Shown piece after piece: positions 7,316-16,253 of a stretch of DNA of 26,683 nt. A program made the translations under genes and the position numbers. The stretch is taken from positions 1-26,683 of the forward strand of contig CAMCWS010000019.1 in NCBI GenBank assembly GCA_945882755.1, read 5' to 3'. Under the pieces are notes generated by a model. It worked only from the letters and a program-made list of their open reading frames with translations, was not told where the DNA came from and ran no database searches. The stretch comes from Bordetella parapertussis. GTDB lineage: Bacteria; Pseudomonadota; Gammaproteobacteria; Burkholderiales; Burkholderiaceae_C. Numbering within the stretch: the stretch's first letter is position 1; the number at the start of each line of letters is the position of its first letter.

Positions 7316-8449
7316 TTAGATAATGATCAACTCGGCACGCAAGCTGCCAGAGCTGCGCAAAGCCTCAAGAATCGCAATCAACGACGAAGGGCTGGCCCCG
7401 ACTTGGTTAACCGCGTCGACAATTTCACGCAAGTCCACACCGGGCTTGAAGAGGAACATGGGGTTTTTGGGCTCGTTGACAGCAATGTCAGCGTTTTGCA
7501 CTTCCTGCGTTTGTCCTTGCGACAAGGGATTGGGCTGAGACACCTCGTTGGTTGCCGTGATGGCCACCGAAATCGTGCCGTGGGAAACGGCTGCTGCGGT
7601 CACACGTACTGCACGGTTGATGACCACGGTACCGGTGCGTGAGTTGATGACCACACGGGCGTTGGGCTCCGAAGGTGTGACTTCAATATTTTCCAAGAGT
7701 CCCATGAATGACACTCTTTGATTCAAGTCTTGAGGGGCTCGTACCGATATCGATGTGCCATCCATTGCTTGTGCCACGCCCTCGCCAAATTTTTTATTGA
7801 TGGCGGCGACGATACTGCTGCTGGTCGAAAAATCGTTGTCGCGCAGGTTCATCACCAAGAATTCAGCTTTTTCAAATGGGTTTTCAACTGCCCGCTCGAC
7901 AATCGCACCAGCCGGAATACGTGCTGCCGTAGGCACGCCAATGGCCACCTTAGAGCCTGCAGCAGAAGCATCAATGCCAGTGGCGGTCAAAGCACCTTGG
8001 GCCAAGGCGTAAATTTCTCCATCCACACCGCGCATGGCAGTCATGATCAGGTTACCGCCACGCAAATTGGTGGCCTTGCCTATCGCAGAAACATTCACAT
8101 CAATGCGCTGGCCTGGCTTGGCAAAACCAGGCAAGTCGGCTGTGACCATCACGGCTGCCGCATTTTTGATATCGATTCGACTGGCAGACGCTGCTTGCTC
8201 GAAGTCAGACATGGGGCCGTCAATGCGCACGCCCATTTGCGCCAGCATGGCTTTCATGCTTTGCGTGGTGAAGGGCACAGAGGCATCATCGCCACTGCCT
8301 TGCAAACCGACGACCAAGCCAAAACCGATCAACTGGTTGGGGCGTTGTGCCGCCACGGTCACCAAGTCTTTGACACGGTCAGCCCACACGGGCATGGCCA
8401 AGCCACAGGCCAAGCTCAGCAAACAGGTTTTGATGAAGGAGGTTTTCAT
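7316..8449 (-). CDS. flgI: Flagellar P-ring protein FlgI
   Basis: FlgI forms the P ring in the peptidoglycan layer around the rod. From ATG at 8449 the product is 377 aa, typical for the family. A Sec signal peptide covers residues 1-23 (KTCLLSLACGLAMPVWA) with cleavage before DRVKDLV. The mature start (VAAQRPNQLIGFGLVVGLQG) and the C-terminus (PSSLIAILEALRSSGSLRAE) are diagnostic. An upstream in-frame TTG at 8479 would put ten residues before the signal peptide and is rejected. The chosen ATG is 17 nt after the flgH stop. The order G-H-I-J is the standard one for the rod and ring segment. Confidence 0.96.
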   Translation of the reverse strand: MKTSFIKTCLLSLACGLAMPVWADRVKDLVTVAAQRPNQLIGFGLVVGLQGSGDDASVPFTTQSMKAMLAQMGVRIDGPMSDFEQAASASRIDIKNAAAVMVTADLPGFAKPGQRIDVNVSAIGKATNLRGGNLIMTAMRGVDGEIYALAQGALTATGIDASAAGSKVAIGVPTAARIPAGAIVERAVENPFEKAEFLVMNLRDNDFSTSSSIVAAINKKFGEGVAQAMDGTSISVRAPQDLNQRVSFMGLLENIEVTPSEPNARVVINSRTGTVVINRAVRVTAAAVSHGTISVAITATNEVSQPNPLSQGQTQEVQNADIAVNEPKNPMFLFKPGVDLREIVDAVNQVGASPSSLIAILEALRSSGSLRAELIII

Positions 8450-8466
8450 GGCGATTGATGCGTGGG

Positions 8467-9150
8467 TTAGAAGGGCCAAAGTTTCAACAAGGCGCTGGTT
8501 CCCCAGCCGGGTTTGCTGGCAGCAGCCAAGTCGCCGGTACCGCGGTAAGAAATTTGGGCATTGGCTAAACGCAAGGACTGCACCGTGCCGTTGGGGCCGA
8601 TGTCTTGGGGACGAATCACGCCGGCCACTTGAATCACCTCGGTGCCTTCAGACAGACCCAGTTTTTTCTCGCCACGCACGACCAAATTGCCGTTGGCCAA
8701 AATCTCGGTGACAGTGACAGTGACAGAGCCGGTCAAACTGGCCGCTTGTGCCGCCGTACCTGAGCCTGTGCTGGCCGTCTTGGCGGCGTTCATACTGAGT
8801 CCATCAAAAAAGGGATGGACATTGCCCAGCAAGGTGTTCGCGCCTGAGGGCAAAGCGGTGTTGCTGGCGTCACGGCTGACATCGGTTTTTTGGCTGCGGT
8901 CAGCTTGGGTGGATTCATTCAGCATCACCGTGATGAGGTCACCAATTTGGTAGTTGCGGCCACGGCCAAACCAAGCATCGCTTTGGCGGTTGCCGTAAAT
9001 ACCACCGGTTGCAGGCGCGGTTTGGTCTTTAACCAAAGGGTAGACCGGCGCGAAATCAGGTGACGGCGACAAACTGGACAACACCGGTTCGTGCGAGGCA
9101 CAGCCTTGCAACACAGCCAAGAGCGTCAGTACAGAAAAAAGTTTTTTCAT
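8467..9150 (-). CDS. flgH: Flagellar L-ring lipoprotein FlgH
   Basis: FlgH forms the L ring in the outer membrane. From ATG at 9150 the product is 227 aa. It has a lipoprotein signal (KKLFSVLTLLAVLQGC) with the modified cysteine at position 16. The conserved core includes YQIGDLITVMLNESTQADRS, the alternating VTVTVTEILANGNLVVRGEK, and VIRPQDIGPNGTVQSLRLANA. The track of strand residues at VTVTVTE is encoded by a short TGACAG repeat in the DNA. An upstream in-frame TTG at 9174 is rejected because it would place eight polar residues before the signal. The ATG lies 20 nt after the flgG stop. Confidence 0.96.
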   Translation of the reverse strand: MKKLFSVLTLLAVLQGCASHEPVLSSLSPSPDFAPVYPLVKDQTAPATGGIYGNRQSDAWFGRGRNYQIGDLITVMLNESTQADRSQKTDVSRDASNTALPSGANTLLGNVHPFFDGLSMNAAKTASTGSGTAAQAASLTGSVTVTVTEILANGNLVVRGEKKLGLSEGTEVIQVAGVIRPQDIGPNGTVQSLRLANAQISYRGTGDLAAASKPGWGTSALLKLWPF

Positions 9151-9170
9151 GATGGTTTGACCTAATTCAA

Positions 9171-9956
9171 TCAAAGGTTCTGGTTCAAATACTTGAGCAT
9201 GCCGTCGACCGCTTCGATGGACTTGGAGTTGATTTCGTAAGCGCGTTGGGTCTCGATCATGTTGACCATCTCTTCCACCACGTTCACGTTGGAGGCTTCC
9301 AAAGCGCCTTGGTTCAACACACCCGCACCCACGGTGCCAGGCTGCAGCAACTGCACCTGACCACTGGAAGCGGTGGCGGCCATCAAGTTGTTTCCTAAGG
9401 GCTTCAAACCACTTGGATTAATGAACTTGGCAATTTGGATCTGTCCCAACACCTGCTGGCCACCGCCTGCGACGAGTTCGACGGAGACGGTGCCGTCACG
9501 GCCAATCGTCAAAGATGAGGCGTTGTTGGGAATGGTGATATTGGGTTCAAGCAAAAAGCCGGTGGAGGTAACGAGTTGTCCGGTTCCCGACAGTTTGAAT
9601 GCGCCGTCACGGGTATAGGCGACGGTGCCGTCTTGTTGCTGGATTTGAAAAAAGCCATCGCCCATGATCGCGACATCCAAAGGGTTTTGGCTGTTGACCA
9701 TGTTTCCTTGGAGATGCAACTTTTCAGTGGCCACCACTTTGGTACCCGTGCCCAGCATCAAACCGGTGGGTGACTGGGTGTTGGCCGTGCTTTGGGCACC
9801 CGCTTGGCGGATGTTTTGGTAAAGCAAGTCTTCAAACACCGCGCGGTCGCGCTTAAAGCCCGTTGTGGAAACGTTGGCTAAGTTGTTTGAAATGACATTC
9901 ATGCGCGTTTGCTGCGCATCCAAGCCGGTCTTGGAAACCCATAAAGCTGCATCCAT
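9171..9956 (-). CDS. flgG: Flagellar distal rod protein FlgG
   Basis: FlgG forms the distal rod that crosses the P and L rings. The 261 aa length matches FlgG from most bacteria. The N-terminus (ALWVSKTGLDAQQTRMNVIS, then NNLANVSTTGFKRDRAVFED) and the C-terminus (VNVVEEMVNMIETQRAYEIN, then SKSIEAVDGMLKYLNQNL) are classical. The ATG at 9956 has AGGGG 7 nt upstream. A terminator-like hairpin lies in the 47 nt gap just before it, so expression of flgG and the genes after it may be tuned separately from flgB-F. Confidence 0.97.
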   Translation of the reverse strand: MDAALWVSKTGLDAQQTRMNVISNNLANVSTTGFKRDRAVFEDLLYQNIRQAGAQSTANTQSPTGLMLGTGTKVVATEKLHLQGNMVNSQNPLDVAIMGDGFFQIQQQDGTVAYTRDGAFKLSGTGQLVTSTGFLLEPNITIPNNASSLTIGRDGTVSVELVAGGGQQVLGQIQIAKFINPSGLKPLGNNLMAATASSGQVQLLQPGTVGAGVLNQGALEASNVNVVEEMVNMIETQRAYEINSKSIEAVDGMLKYLNQNL

Positions 9957-9975
9957 TGCTTAACCCCTGTTCTTC

Positions 9976-9998
9976 AAAAAATCAGCGCCTAGGGCGCT
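9976..9998 (-). terminator. Terminator-like hairpin between flgF and flgG
   Basis: On the minus strand a 6 bp GC-only-but-ends stem AGCGCC/GGCGCT (9984-9998) with a 3 nt loop CTA is followed after two bases by six consecutive T. This is the pattern of an intrinsic terminator. It sits inside what otherwise reads as one operon. The short stem suggests partial termination, so it may act as an attenuator rather than a full stop. Confidence 0.55.
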
Positions 9999-10003
9999 TC
10001 CCA

Positions 10004-10771
10004 TCAATTGGCCAGTTTGAGCATGGAAGAACCAGACTGGTCGTTTTCATGGCTGGCTTTCACCATCCGGACCTGCTGCTCAAACATGCGGGACTGCTCG
10101 ATCAGTTTGACCATGGCCTCGGTGGGGCTGACATTGCTGCCCTCGAGAGCCTGTGTCGTGACTGACGCCCTTATAGGACCTGAAGCAAAATCCGCGCCTG
10201 TCGGTTTATCGTGCGCTTTAAATAAGCCATCTTCGCGGCGCGTCAAGGGGGTTTTGCTGGCGTCACGCAGCAAAAGCTGGCCAATTTGGGTCTGGGGCTG
10301 AACACCTGGGAGGTTAGGGTCGTGGATAAATATGCCGCCTTCTTGGGTAATCGTGACTTTGAAACCGGGGGGAACGGCAATCGGCGACTGGTTATCACCC
10401 AAGACAGGATGGCCGTTGCCGGTTTGCAGCACACCGTTGACATTGACCTGAAGATCGCCACGGCGGGTGAAACCCAGCTCGCCGTTAGGCGCTTGCACAC
10501 CCAAGACGGTCTGGTCATTCATCAAAATGTCCAAGTCGCGGCCTGTCGCCATCAAGGGGCCGGGGGCCAACTTGATGAAGTCCATGTGTACGGCTTGGGG
10601 TTGGTAGTTGGAGTCAAAACCCTCGCCTTCGGCTCGGAAAGCCTTGAGCGAGACATCGTAGGAGCGCTTAAAGCCCGTCGTCGTCATATTGGCCATTTCA
10701 TTGGCCAAGGCCTGACGCGCCAAACGCATTTCGGTAATTGCAGCAGAAGCGTTAAAGGCTAAGCGATCCAT
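10004..10771 (-). CDS. flgF: Flagellar proximal rod protein FlgF
   Basis: FlgF is a proximal rod subunit, located between the FlgB/C rod and the FlgG distal rod. The 255 aa product has the rod/hook family N-terminus in a diverged form (ARQALANEMANMTTTGFKRS). The central beta region carries DLDILMNDQTVLGVQAPNGE and FTRRGDLQVNVNGVL. The C-terminus is a helical segment (ALEGSNVSPTEAMVKLIEQS, then RMFEQQVRMVKA). Size is normal. The start ATG at 10771 has no clear ribosome binding site. It lies 22 nt after the flgE stop, so coupling with flgE is likely. Confidence 0.94.
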   Translation of the reverse strand: MDRLAFNASAAITEMRLARQALANEMANMTTTGFKRSYDVSLKAFRAEGEGFDSNYQPQAVHMDFIKLAPGPLMATGRDLDILMNDQTVLGVQAPNGELGFTRRGDLQVNVNGVLQTGNGHPVLGDNQSPIAVPPGFKVTITQEGGIFIHDPNLPGVQPQTQIGQLLLRDASKTPLTRREDGLFKAHDKPTGADFASGPIRASVTTQALEGSNVSPTEAMVKLIEQSRMFEQQVRMVKASHENDQSGSSMLKLAN

Positions 10772-10793
10772 GTCGATTATCTAAGGAGGGGCG

Positions 10794-13700
10794 TTACGCT
10801 CTGATTTGAATAATCGTTTGGGTCAGCGTGGTGCTGGTCTCAATCGCCTTGGCATTGGCCTGGAAGTTACGCTGCGCGGTGATCAAGTCCACCAATTCCT
10901 GCGTCAAGTCCACGTTGGCACGCTCGGTCGCGCCAGAGCGCACCGTGCCGAAACCTGCTGAACCGGCCTCACCATACTTAGGTGTGCCAGAAGAAGCGGA
11001 TTTGTAATAGCTGGTGTCACCAATCTGGCGCAAACCGGTGGGGTTGGTGAAGTTGACCAAGACCACCTTGCCCAGCGATTTTTGTGAACCGTTGGAGTAA
11101 GAAGCGTTCACCAAGCCATCGTCGCCCATAGACAGGCCGACCAAGTCACCTTCGGGCGCACCGTCTTGCGACTGTGACAACACCGCATAAGGCGAGGAGA
11201 ACTGGGTGGACTTGGAGTAATTGATGTTGATGGTCAAAGCGCCCTTACCGTCTGGCAGGTAAACCGTGTCCAACTGCGAACCTTGTTTAGGAGACACCAA
11301 GTTACCGCCGGTGTCAAAGGTGAGTTCACCTTTTTCCAAGAAGATGGGTGACCATTCAGGCAAGGATTTAAAGCCATCAGGGCTGAAAGTTTCGTTGCCA
11401 AACTCGTCGATGTACTGTGCCACGGCCACGCCATTGACCACTTGGGTGTATTGCGTGGGCTTGATCCAGCTGGAGGTGGAACCACGGCCACCTTCCACAT
11501 TCGCCAAGCCCCACTGGCTGTCGCCGGACACCTTGATAAAAGAGTTGGTAGAAGCTGTGCCAGAGGTGAATTTCAAGCGGTTGGTGGCGCTGTCGTAAGC
11601 CACTTTCACACCCGAGACCATGGAGCCAGTCAAACCATTTTGGTCTGCAGGACCGGCCAAGCGGTTGATACCGTTTTGCAGCGCCAGCACAAAGCTGTCA
11701 ATCGTGTAAGTGTCTTTGGGTTCCAGGTAAACCGTGCCCTTGACGTCGTCAACCGACACCACGAATTTGTTGTTGGTCAGGTTGACACTGAAGTTGTTGT
11801 TGGCGTTGATGCCCAAGGGTGAGCCTTGCATCACCGCGGCCTGCGACTCGATACCGCGTACCGCTGTGGCCGAGGTCTTGACCTCGTATTTACCGTCTGC
11901 CAGCAAGCCAAAATGCTCGGAGGCATAGGTGCTGGGGTCTGTCAGTTTGATACTGGAGTCGTCACCGGTAGAGCCCGACTTGAAAATGAATTTTTCATTC
12001 ACTGTGTCGTACTCCACCTTCATGCCATAGCGCTGCATCTTCAAGGCTCGGATGTAGCTATTGGTGATGGCAGGTGCGCCCTCGGTACTCAGCGCATCGC
12101 TGCCCGCGTCTTGGGTGATGGGCGATGTAATGCCCAGCTGGTTATTGATACCTGACAGCGTCACGATGGTGCCACTGCCCAACGGTGGGGTGAAGTTGAA
12201 TTTTTGTGACACAGGGTCGTAGCTGGCCGTGACTTTATTGCCCAGCTTGGCAATGCTGTAACTTTGTGCGCCAGTGGACACTGTGGCCGCAGCGCTGGCC
12301 TTGGCATTTAGCTCAAAGCCAGTGATCTCTGCGCCACCAGCATCAGTGATTTTCAAGTCTTTGCCGTTGATCACAGAAACGTTGATCTTGCTGGTACGGG
12401 TGTCATCCCAGGCGCTGCCGTCACTGGTTTTTAATGTTGATCGAATCTTGGCCTGCAAAGCCGCGGCCAAATCGGTCATGGGAGAGCTGCTGAGGTTCAA
12501 CGTATCCAAGGAGATGACGCCTGTGGTGGGATAGTCCCTGCCGTTCAATGTGAAGGTGAACGACTCAAACTCGTCCCCCACTGCCTCGGCAGACTGCGGA
12601 AAGCTGACATTGGACAAAGTCAATGAGCCGCCTGCAGTGACAGCGCCACCTGAGTCCAGTTCGGGGGCCACGATGCTGATAGAGCCGCCCTTGGTGAGCA
12701 AGCTGCCAAAGGTGGCGTCGTCGGTGTTCATGCTCAAAGACATGCCCGACACAAAGGTGCCGCTGCTATCCGCTGTGGCAATGGTGAAACTGCTGGTGTC
12801 AGACTCCCACGCCAATGTCAGCGTGTCGCCAACGGCTCTGCTGGCTGTGAGGCCGGTTTCGGTGTTGGTCCAACCGGTCACAACATTGATCGCCGCGTCC
12901 ATATAACCCGCCAAAGCAGTGAGTTGGTCTGGGCCGTTCTCAGTATCCGTTGGGTCAAAGTTGGTCAGCTTGGGCGTCGCCGTTAAAGCGTCGGTCGCCA
13001 AAATACTGGCCATGGTGACGGTCTTGGTCAGCTTTACACCGTCTGGTGTGGTCAGGTTGACGGTGAAATCTTTGAAATGGTTGAGCCTGTTTTCGCTGCC
13101 AAAGCGGGTTTCAGAAAATGCCACGTTGTCCAGCGCCAAGCTTGAACCTGCGGCGGTACCGGTGATGGGTGCGGAAGGTGTGGCCTCAGCGGTGATACTG
13201 AATTCCGTGATTTGATAGCCAGAACCGTCGGTGATGGTGAAACCGGTTTCGGCATCATTGACTTTGACGTCGACCTTACCGGCTTCAAAAGATGACCAAC
13301 CCTGTGAGGTCAACTCACTTTGGATATTGGTTTTCAACTCTTTGGCAAAGGCTTCCAGCGTGGTGGAATCCATGCTGGAAATATCAAAATCGACGATGTC
13401 GGTAGAGCCAATCTGCATATTCAGCAAGGTGTAGGTACCCACAGCGCCGGTGGCGATGGTGCCTGATGTAAAGCTGTTGCTGATGGTTACGGGCGAACCC
13501 GTGCTGACGGTGCTCAAGCCTAGGTCGGAGACAGTGACACCATCGCCGCTGGTCAAACGGATTTCGTTGCCGTTTTGCACATTGACGGTGACTTTGGAAG
13601 CTGCATCTGAGCTGTAGCCAAAGCGGGTAACCAAATCCTGCTGAATATGCTCTTGCATATTGGTGGCCAAGTCCTCCATGGGCTTGGTGCTCAGTGGGTC

Positions 13701-15065
13701 AGTTAAGCTGAGTTCACCCGAGATGGTGACCGCACTGGTACCCGACCCCAAGGTGAAGCTGTAGCCTTTGAATTCGCTGGCCAGTGGGGTGGTACTGAAC
13801 GCCACATTGGACAAAATATTGCTGCTGCCATTGAGTTGGTCGTTGATCTTGTTGACCACCTCTTCGTAGGTCATGTCGGTAGCATCGAGTTGAACCATGC
13901 GGTTTTCGGTCAGCGTGCCTTCTGAGTTGGTGGCAGAAATCGCAAAGTTTTGCTGACCTGCAAAGTTGAAATAGCGCTCATCACCAAATTTACGGTTAAT
14001 GACGTTGGTCAATTCTTTGGCAATTTCAGTGCCCGACAAGGTCATGTTGCTGCCGGCCAAGTGTTCTAAGCCGACTTGGACAGGTACGCCAGTGCCGTCC
14101 ACATCCAAGCTAAACAAATTGGTCAACTGTGTGCTTTGCAAGTTCCTGAAATCGATACCTTCCAAGGTACTCAAATTCGGCGCCAGGCCACCGGTGATGG
14201 TCGCGGGTTCGGAAGCGCGTTTATCGGTCAGTTGGTTGAGCGAGAACTTCTGTGTCTTGGAGTTCACCAACAAGTCACTCACCTCGCTCTCGGGCTTTAA
14301 CTGACCGTATTTGTTCACATACATTTTTTCGCCCGTGGTGGAATCGGTGGCTTGCTGCAAAGCGGCTGCGACCAGCGTTTCACCCACATACACATAGGTT
14401 TGCCATTTGTTGTTGGGGTCGGCTTGGCTCGCATTTTGTGTTTTGGCGTAATAGACCGTGGCCAAGTAACCGTTACCACCCTTGTCATACACCGTCAAAG
14501 CGGTGCTTTTGTTGTACGTGTCGGGGTCGTTGCGGTTGAAAGCTTTGGTCACCACCTGCGCGTCAGCAGGAAAGTTCAAGCCCAACTGCACTAAAGAAGT
14601 TTCTTTGGCCATGCCGGTGGTTTTTTGCGGAATGGTCAACACGTTCATATCGCTCAAATTGGCTTTACCGGTCGAGTCCACTGACGCCGCCATCAAACGC
14701 TGGCCGGCTGAGTTCACCACGTTGTACTGGTCGTTCATCATGAACGAGCCGTTGCGCGTGAAAATATCTTGGAAGCCGTCACCCGATTTAAGAGGGAAAA
14801 AACCATCACCCGAGATGGCCAAGTCCAGCGTGTTGGACGAGAAGTTCATATTGCCCTGACCAAACTCTTGGGTCACACGTTTCAATGACACACCTTGACC
14901 GACCGCCGATGTGGCCTTTTGCAACGGCGAGGTTGCAAAAATATCGCCGAAATCGGCGCGGCTGCGCTTGAAACCGACAGTACTCGCGTTGGAAATGTTG
15001 TTCGAGGTCACGCCTAACTGCGCAGTGGCAGCATTCAAACCGGTGAGTGAGGTAAAAAAGGACAT
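10794..15065 (-). CDS. flgE: Giant flagellar hook protein FlgE (1423 aa)
   Basis: FlgE polymerises into the hook, the universal joint. Both ends are unmistakable: SFFTSLTGLNAATAQLGVTS and NNISNASTVGFKRSRADFGD at residues 2-41, and DLTQELVDLITAQRNFQANA with KAIETSTTLTQTIIQI at the C-terminus. Hook-domain motifs occur at 80-106 and again at 1330-1375. The length is more than three times that of the Escherichia coli protein (about 400 aa). The extra part, about residues 340-1200, contains diverged modules near 417-520, 544-628, 643-780 and 814-925. It also has three copies of a V-x-Y-D...F-x-S-G element at 943-980, 1015-1055 and 1153-1193. The frame is continuous with no stop or shift, and composition resembles its neighbours. 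ATG at 15065 follows GGAG by 10 nt. Confidence 0.96.
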   Translation of the reverse strand: MSFFTSLTGLNAATAQLGVTSNNISNASTVGFKRSRADFGDIFATSPLQKATSAVGQGVSLKRVTQEFGQGNMNFSSNTLDLAISGDGFFPLKSGDGFQDIFTRNGSFMMNDQYNVVNSAGQRLMAASVDSTGKANLSDMNVLTIPQKTTGMAKETSLVQLGLNFPADAQVVTKAFNRNDPDTYNKSTALTVYDKGGNGYLATVYYAKTQNASQADPNNKWQTYVYVGETLVAAALQQATDSTTGEKMYVNKYGQLKPESEVSDLLVNSKTQKFSLNQLTDKRASEPATITGGLAPNLSTLEGIDFRNLQSTQLTNLFSLDVDGTGVPVQVGLEHLAGSNMTLSGTEIAKELTNVINRKFGDERYFNFAGQQNFAISATNSEGTLTENRMVQLDATDMTYEEVVNKINDQLNGSSNILSNVAFSTTPLASEFKGYSFTLGSGTSAVTISGELSLTDPLSTKPMEDLATNMQEHIQQDLVTRFGYSSDAASKVTVNVQNGNEIRLTSGDGVTVSDLGLSTVSTGSPVTISNSFTSGTIATGAVGTYTLLNMQIGSTDIVDFDISSMDSTTLEAFAKELKTNIQSELTSQGWSSFEAGKVDVKVNDAETGFTITDGSGYQITEFSITAEATPSAPITGTAAGSSLALDNVAFSETRFGSENRLNHFKDFTVNLTTPDGVKLTKTVTMASILATDALTATPKLTNFDPTDTENGPDQLTALAGYMDAAINVVTGWTNTETGLTASRAVGDTLTLAWESDTSSFTIATADSSGTFVSGMSLSMNTDDATFGSLLTKGGSISIVAPELDSGGAVTAGGSLTLSNVSFPQSAEAVGDEFESFTFTLNGRDYPTTGVISLDTLNLSSSPMTDLAAALQAKIRSTLKTSDGSAWDDTRTSKINVSVINGKDLKITDAGGAEITGFELNAKASAAATVSTGAQSYSIAKLGNKVTASYDPVSQKFNFTPPLGSGTIVTLSGINNQLGITSPITQDAGSDALSTEGAPAITNSYIRALKMQRYGMKVEYDTVNEKFIFKSGSTGDDSSIKLTDPSTYASEHFGLLADGKYEVKTSATAVRGIESQAAVMQGSPLGINANNNFSVNLTNNKFVVSVDDVKGTVYLEPKDTYTIDSFVLALQNGINRLAGPADQNGLTGSMVSGVKVAYDSATNRLKFTSGTASTNSFIKVSGDSQWGLANVEGGRGSTSSWIKPTQYTQVVNGVAVAQYIDEFGNETFSPDGFKSLPEWSPIFLEKGELTFDTGGNLVSPKQGSQLDTVYLPDGKGALTININYSKSTQFSSPYAVLSQSQDGAPEGDLVGLSMGDDGLVNASYSNGSQKSLGKVVLVNFTNPTGLRQIGDTSYYKSASSGTPKYGEAGSAGFGTVRSGATERANVDLTQELVDLITAQRNFQANAKAIETSTTLTQTIIQIRA

Positions 15066-15100
15066 GGTTCAGATACTCCGTTGTATTTTTTGCGTGTGAT

Positions 15101-15802
15101 TTAGTAAGCGATTTGTTTGACGTTAGCCAAGCTGACACTCTTGCCGCCATCGACTTCGAGCAGCCAAGTGTTGTCGGCGGTACCAGCGTTGCTGACGCTG
15201 CGCACGGTAGAGAACATGTTCACCGTGGGTTGCACCGCTTTGCCAAGCGAGCTGGCAAGCACTTGCATGGTGTAAGCACCGTCTGGCATAGCGGCACCGG
15301 TGTCGCTCATGCCGTCCCAAGCCAACTTCATGGAACCAGGGGTCTGAGCGGGGTAAATCAGTTTGCGAACCACTTGGCCGCGGTTGTCCAAAATTTGCAT
15401 TTGCACGCCATCAGCGCCATTGGGCAAGTCCACACTGGCTTGCACAGGTTGGCCGCCCAACAACATGGCGGGGGCATTGGGAACCGCGACTTTGCGGCCG
15501 ATCATGGCAGCACCGGCGAGCATCTTGTCGCCTTGCATGCTTTGCACCATGGTCTCCATGCTGGTTTTCATAGAGGTGGTGGCTTCTAACTGTGAGAACT
15601 GCGCCAATTGCGCCACAAAGGCCTCGTTTTTCACGGGGTCCAAGGGGTTTTGGTTCTTCAATTGGGTAGTGAACAAAGTCAGGAAAGCGCCCTGGTCCAT
15701 GGTGCTGCTGGTCGCCTTGACTTTGTTCTTGGCTGTGTATTCCTCGTAGCTGACGATGCCGCTGGGCAAAGGTGCTTTGGTTGTAGGTGCAGTCGTGGCC
15801 AT
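15101..15802 (-). CDS. flgD: Hook-capping / scaffolding protein FlgD
   Basis: FlgD caps the growing hook and is needed to assemble FlgE. The 233 aa product has the conserved N-terminal domain LTLFTTQLKNQNPLDPVKNE with FVAQLAQFSQLEAT at about residues 42-75. The Ig-like and Tudor-like region follows (VDLPNGADGVQMQILDNRGQ, GSMKLAWDGMSDTGAAMPDG). Its size is normal even though its partner FlgE is enormous. The start at 15802 has only a weak GAAAGA ribosome binding site. It lies 16 nt after flgC. Confidence 0.96.
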   Translation of the reverse strand: MATTAPTTKAPLPSGIVSYEEYTAKNKVKATSSTMDQGAFLTLFTTQLKNQNPLDPVKNEAFVAQLAQFSQLEATTSMKTSMETMVQSMQGDKMLAGAAMIGRKVAVPNAPAMLLGGQPVQASVDLPNGADGVQMQILDNRGQVVRKLIYPAQTPGSMKLAWDGMSDTGAAMPDGAYTMQVLASSLGKAVQPTVNMFSTVRSVSNAGTADNTWLLEVDGGKSVSLANVKQIAY

Positions 15803-15818
15803 GTCAATCTTTCAAATA

Positions 15819-16247
15819 TCAGGATTTGGTGATGTCCAAAGTGCGCATCATGAGTTGCTTGGCGGTGTTGACCACCTCGACGTTGTTTTGGTAGGAGCGC
15901 GAAGCCGCCATCATTTCGATCATTTCCTGCATCTCGTTGACGTTGGACAAATACACAAAGCCATTGGCGTCAGCCGAGGGGTTGCCAGGGTCGTACATGC
16001 TGCGAATAGGTGTGGGGTCATCGACAATTTGGTCGACTTTCACGCCACCCTTATAGGGAAAGCCGCCATTGGTCATCTCGTCTTTCAGCAAAGCCTTGAA
16101 AACCGTGCGCTTGCCGCGAAAGGCCTCAGCCTCCGATGCAGCGACCGTGGTGGCGTTGGCCAAGTTCGAGGCCGTGGTGTTCATGCGCACCGTTTGTGCG
16201 TTCAAAGCGGTGGCGGCAATACCGAAAACAGAATCCAGGGTTCTCAT
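15819..16247 (-). CDS. flgC: Flagellar proximal rod protein FlgC
   Basis: FlgC is a proximal rod subunit. The 142 aa product has the rod family N-terminus (FGIAATALNAQTVRMNTTAS, then NLANATT), the FlgC-specific centre (GGVKVDQIVDDPTPIRSMYD, PGNPSADANGFVYLSNVN) and the C-terminal helix (VNEMQEMIEMMAASRSYQNN). The start ATG at 16247 has GGGAG 9 nt upstream, which overlaps the end of flgB, so flgB and flgC are tightly coupled. Confidence 0.97.
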   Translation of the reverse strand: MRTLDSVFGIAATALNAQTVRMNTTASNLANATTVAASEAEAFRGKRTVFKALLKDEMTNGGFPYKGGVKVDQIVDDPTPIRSMYDPGNPSADANGFVYLSNVNEMQEMIEMMAASRSYQNNVEVVNTAKQLMMRTLDITKS

Positions 16248-16253
16248 GGCTTA

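Noticed and set aside
7718..8458. Open frame of 246 codons on the plus strand opposite flgI
   Set aside because: It lies entirely within flgI on the opposite strand, with His/Gly/Cys-rich sequence and no ribosome binding site of note.
8709..8727. Short TGACAG tandem repeat as a phase-variable tract
   Set aside because: It encodes the conserved VTVTVTE strand of FlgH and has only about three units, too few for slipped-strand switching, and units of six keep the frame.
10794..15065. Giant FlgE as a fusion of two hook genes or a phage tail protein
   Set aside because: Only one N-terminal and one C-terminal hook core are present, at the two ends, and no second start or internal D0 helix is visible in the middle.
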